A DNA stretch of 64,000 nt. Source: Clostridium_AW sp963515715. Its GTDB lineage: Bacteria > Bacillota > Clostridia > Clostridiales > Clostridiaceae. Below, one piece after another: positions 61,556 through 64,000 of this stretch. The DNA lies in assembly GCF_963515715.1 (NCBI RefSeq), contig NZ_CAUPZS010000002.1, positions 186,001 through 250,000 on the forward strand, written 5' to 3'. A program made the translations under genes and the position numbers. The notes under the pieces were generated by a model, which saw only the letters and a program-made list of their open reading frames with translations, ran no database searches and had not been told where the DNA came from. How positions within the stretch are numbered: the stretch's first letter is position 1; each line of letters opens with the position of its first letter.

Positions 61556-62285
61556 AGGAATGTTAAAAACTGAATTAAAGTTATCACTAAGAGGCATGGA
61601 TATGTTCATCTTTGCAATCTGTATGCCAGTGGTGGTAACTGTTATTTTAGGTGTTATTTATGGCAATAAACCTGCATTTCCTGGAGCAGATTTTACATTC
61701 ATGGAACAATCCTTTGCAGCTGTATCAACCATTGCAATATGTGCAGGTGGCGTCATGGGGTTACCATTAGTATTATCTGAGTATCGTCATAGAAAGATAT
61801 TAAAAAGATTTAGAGTAACACCAGTTAGCCCATCTATGATTTTAGTAGTTCAAGGAGTAATCTATGCTTTATATGCCATTGTTTCATTAATTCTTGTTTA
61901 TTTAATAGCAAAAATATTTTTTAAGTTTCAATTTAGAGGTTCATGGATAAACTTTTTAGGAGCATATACATTAGTAATGACATCAATGTTCAGCATTGGA
62001 TTTATGGTGGGGGGAATAGCGAAAAATATTAAGATGGCAGGTGTTATTGCCAGTATTCTATACTTTCCTATGCTTATATTCTCAGGAGCAACATTGCCAT
62101 ACGAGGTTATGCCAACAGCGCTTCAAAAAATAGCAGATATCTTACCCTTAACTCAGGGGATAAAGCTTTTAAAAAGTGCATCACTTAATTTAAGCATAGA
62201 TAATACAATACTACCAATTTTAGTTATGAGTATACTTGCTGTGATATGTACTGGGGTATCTATTAAGTTTTTTAGGTGGGAGTAA
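61539..62285 (+). CDS. ABC-2 type permease
   Basis: About 249 residues with six membrane helices, the conserved RHRKILKRFRVTPVSPSMIL loop and LPLTQGIKLLK near the end, as in drug or lantibiotic exporters. AGGAGG inside the previous gene sets ATG 61539 or 61542 as start; the genes overlap by about 17 bases and are coupled. Substrate unknown; with the MerR regulator it forms a likely drug-induced efflux operon. Confidence 0.9.
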   Translation: MMKVFKGMLKTELKLSLRGMDMFIFAICMPVVVTVILGVIYGNKPAFPGADFTFMEQSFAAVSTIAICAGGVMGLPLVLSEYRHRKILKRFRVTPVSPSMILVVQGVIYALYAIVSLILVYLIAKIFFKFQFRGSWINFLGAYTLVMTSMFSIGFMVGGIAKNIKMAGVIASILYFPMLIFSGATLPYEVMPTALQKIADILPLTQGIKLLKSASLNLSIDNTILPILVMSILAVICTGVSIKFFRWE

Positions 62286-62309
62286 ACTGTCTTTAATACA
62301 AGAATAGGA

Positions 62310-62408
62310 GATAACTTTTCATTTAATGTTACTTTTCAAAAATATTTAAAAAACAGTGCAGGTAAAACATATTCTGACGCAGTAAATGAATGGTATAATG
62401 ATGGTTGA
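62310..62408 (+). pseudogene. C-terminal fragment of a DUF6434-like protein
   Basis: DNFSFNVTFQKYLKNSAGKT continues YSDAVNEWYND to a stop. The pattern F-K/S-FN-x-x-F-Q-K and GKTY-x-DA-x-x-W is one I recall from DUF6434. The start is missing, and a broken XRE gene follows. Confidence 0.45.
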
Positions 62409-62487
62409 CAAGGTTCCAATTGCTACTGGTGGAAATGCAACCGCGCTTTTTGCTATTATGACACTATCAAAGAAAGGAGTGTCGATC

Positions 62488-62725
62488 ATAAATATTTCAG
62501 ACAGAATTCAGAATTTAAGAAAAACAAAAGGTATTTCGCAAGAAGAACTTGCAGACAAGGTTGGAGTATCTCGACAAGCTGTTTCAAAATGGGAGAGCGA
62601 ACAAAGTATCCCCCGATATTGAGAAAATCATTATCATGAGTGATTATTTTGAGGTGACCATAGACTACCTTTTGAAAGGAATTGAACCAAAGAAAGAAGA
62701 AACGAAGAGGGGGAAAGCTTTATAA
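62488..62725 (+). pseudogene. XRE-family regulator with lost start and a frameshift
   Basis: NISDRIQNLRKTKGISQEEL through AVSKWESEQSIP is a standard XRE domain. The expected ATG is ATA at 62488, 9 bases after AAAGGAG. A C5 run near 62613 shifts the frame; with one C removed it continues DIEKIIIMSDYFEVTIDYLL to 62725. So the gene is broken twice. It would have preceded the response regulator directly. Confidence 0.75.
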
Positions 62726-62726
62726 C

Positions 62727-63428
62727 ATGAACAATGTTTTGATTATAGACGATGACAAAGAGCTTTGCGCTCTTATGAAAAAATGTGTGGAACAAGAGAG
62801 CTTCTCTGTCCATGTTGCTAACAGTGGATGTGCAGGACTTTGTATGGTTGATGAAAACAGGAACAGCCTTTCCCTTATCATTCTTGATGTAATGATGCCG
62901 GATTTAGATGGTTTTCATGTGCTGCAAAAAATTAGAGAAATAAGCAATGTACCCGTACTGATGCTCACCGCCAAAAGTGACGAGGAAGATAAAGTTTCCG
63001 GGTTACGGCTGGGTGCTGATGATTATCTGACCAAACCATTCAGCATTAACGAACTGATGGCTCGTGTCAATTCTCTTATTCGCCGCTATACTACTTTGAA
63101 CCATACGGCTGAAAGTGCCACAGACTGCATGATGTTACAAGACATGATGATAGATAAATCCAATCGCATTGTGACTGTGAATGATATGCCGATAGAGCTG
63201 ACAGGCAAAGAGTTTGACCTGCTTTTCTTTCTAGCAACAAATAAAGGGCGGGTGTTCACTAAAAAACAGATTTATACGCAGGTTTGGGAAGAAGAATATG
63301 CTTTTGACGATAGTAACATTATGTCCTTTATCAGCAAATTACGGAAAAAGATTGAGCCGGACCCAGGCCATCCATTTTATATTTTGACAGTCCGAGGTGT
63401 CGGTTATCGTTTTAATAAGGAGGCTTGA
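62727..63428 (+). CDS. OmpR-family response regulator
   Basis: A 233-residue regulator. The receiver has acidic DDDKE near its start, the phosphorylated Asp in ILDVMMPDLDG (about residue 53) and Lys in DYLTKPFS. The C-terminal winged helix has LTGKEFDLLFFLATNKGRVF and VRGVGYRF. ATG 62727 lies one base after the stop of the XRE remnant. The kinase gene follows within 8 bases. G+C content is higher than in most of the window. Confidence 0.92.
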   Translation: MNNVLIIDDDKELCALMKKCVEQESFSVHVANSGCAGLCMVDENRNSLSLIILDVMMPDLDGFHVLQKIREISNVPVLMLTAKSDEEDKVSGLRLGADDYLTKPFSINELMARVNSLIRRYTTLNHTAESATDCMMLQDMMIDKSNRIVTVNDMPIELTGKEFDLLFFLATNKGRVFTKKQIYTQVWEEEYAFDDSNIMSFISKLRKKIEPDPGHPFYILTVRGVGYRFNKEA

Positions 63429-63435
63429 CGTAAGT

Positions 63436-64000
63436 ATGAATGTTTATCTGTTTTTTACGTTGGCTATAGCCCTGCTTATTATAGTATACCTTGTTTCTAT
63501 CTTGCGGCGTGTCCGAACACAAATTACCCTTATAAAAGATGCTTTAGAAGATATAAAAAGCGGTAATCTCAACCGACGTGTTTTGACAATGGAAAACGAT
63601 ATGACAAGTCAAATTTGTTATGACATCAACGAAATTGCAATTAACAGCCAATCACGGCTTATTCAACAAAAACAATCAGAGCAGGCATATAAACGGCTAA
63701 TGACAAGTCTTTCACATGACGTAAAAACTCCACTTGCTTCTTTGGTTGGTTATTTGGAAGCAATCGAGAGTAAAATTGTAGTAGGAGAAGAAAAGGACGA
63801 TTATATCCGTGTTGCGACTAATAAAGCCCATCACTTAAAGCATTTTGTGGAAAATCTGTTTGAATGGGTGAAATTAGATTCTGGTGAACAGGTTTTTCAT
63901 TTCGAAATTTTTGATTTGAATGAGTTATCCCGTAATATTATAGCTGATTGGATTCCTATTTTAGAAAACAGCCATTTTGAATATGAATTTGATATACCGG
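63436..64000 (+). CDS. Sensor histidine kinase (cut by window edge)
   Basis: The visible 188 residues start MNVYLFFTLAIALLIIVYLV, one membrane helix with almost no external part, then a short linker and the phosphoacceptor H-box SLSHDVKTPLASLVGYLEAI. The ATP-binding domain lies beyond the edge. The lack of an external sensor resembles small kinases that sense membrane stress or work with ABC transporters. AGGAGG precedes by 12 bases. It pairs with the response regulator just upstream. Confidence 0.88.
   Translation, partial: MNVYLFFTLAIALLIIVYLVSILRRVRTQITLIKDALEDIKSGNLNRRVLTMENDMTSQICYDINEIAINSQSRLIQQKQSEQAYKRLMTSLSHDVKTPLASLVGYLEAIESKIVVGEEKDDYIRVATNKAHHLKHFVENLFEWVKLDSGEQVFHFEIFDLNELSRNIIADWIPILENSHFEYEFDIP

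Overview
The window is AT-rich, Firmicute-type DNA, most likely from Clostridium sensu stricto. Evidence: strong Shine-Dalgarno boxes ahead of nearly every gene, U-run terminators, extended -10 promoters (TGnTATAAT), and clostridial families (UviA/UviB-like pair, iron butanol dehydrogenase, CoA-disulfide reductase with rhodanese, CD3324, TIGR04540 and DUF1847 proteins). No rRNA, tRNA, CRISPR array or complete insertion sequence was seen. It is an accessory region rich in gene fragments.

Layout. 1-4.9 kb: the end of a type III restriction-modification operon (Mod fragment, complete Res), a decayed PC4-like gene and a nucleotidyltransferase cut by a stop codon. 5.4-9.4 kb: a phage-derived module (XRE regulator with twin palindromic operators, replication initiator, DnaC-like loader, UviA-type sigma factor, UviB/BhlA holin, DUF1659/DUF2922, amidase). 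10.4-17.3 kb: a PTP-type phosphatase, a NUDIX hydrolase convergent with a PLD-nuclease/helicase, and an AAA-ATPase/PD-(D/E)XK protein. 27.7-41.6 kb: mostly ordinary genes (spore-surface-type DUF4183 proteins, Fic, CoA-disulfide reductase, chemoreceptor, butanol dehydrogenase) mixed with remnants. 51.5-54.7 kb: NmrA/MarR, a frameshifted CPBP protease and a CD3324 protein. 57.7-64 kb: transporters with a Crp/Fnr regulator, DUF2200, a MerR-ABC operon, a broken XRE gene and a two-component system that runs off the edge.

Main discovery. Across 9.4-29 kb, 41.6-51.5 kb and 55.5-57.3 kb lies a dispersed array of small gene cassettes, all on the + strand and mostly one gene each. Cargo resembles integron cargo: GNAT acetyltransferases, nucleotidyltransferase, flavin reductase, PhzF, metallo-beta-lactamase fold, DJ-1/PfpI, metalloprotease, lipoproteins and an XRE pair. 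Each cassette begins with a box resembling the rRNA-leader boxA (TGTTCTTTGAAAATTGAATA) running into a U box (GAATAATACGGTGTT type). An internal promoter and the gene follow. Each cassette ends with a terminator whose 5' arm (D box, AACACCGTATTATTC type) is the reverse complement of U.

Allele variants of U and D match within a cassette: at one variable position 12 of 14 cassettes are Watson-Crick matched, against 4 of 14 for adjacent D-to-next-U pairs. So U-gene-D is the inherited or mobile unit. No integrase or transposase was found nearby. Near-identical leaders occur in front of unrelated genes, and truncated cassettes lose one box together with the gene end next to it. This looks like an integron-like but integrase-free cassette system; I do not recognise it as a described family. 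Mechanism (DNA mobility, long-range RNA pairing or anti-termination) is inference.
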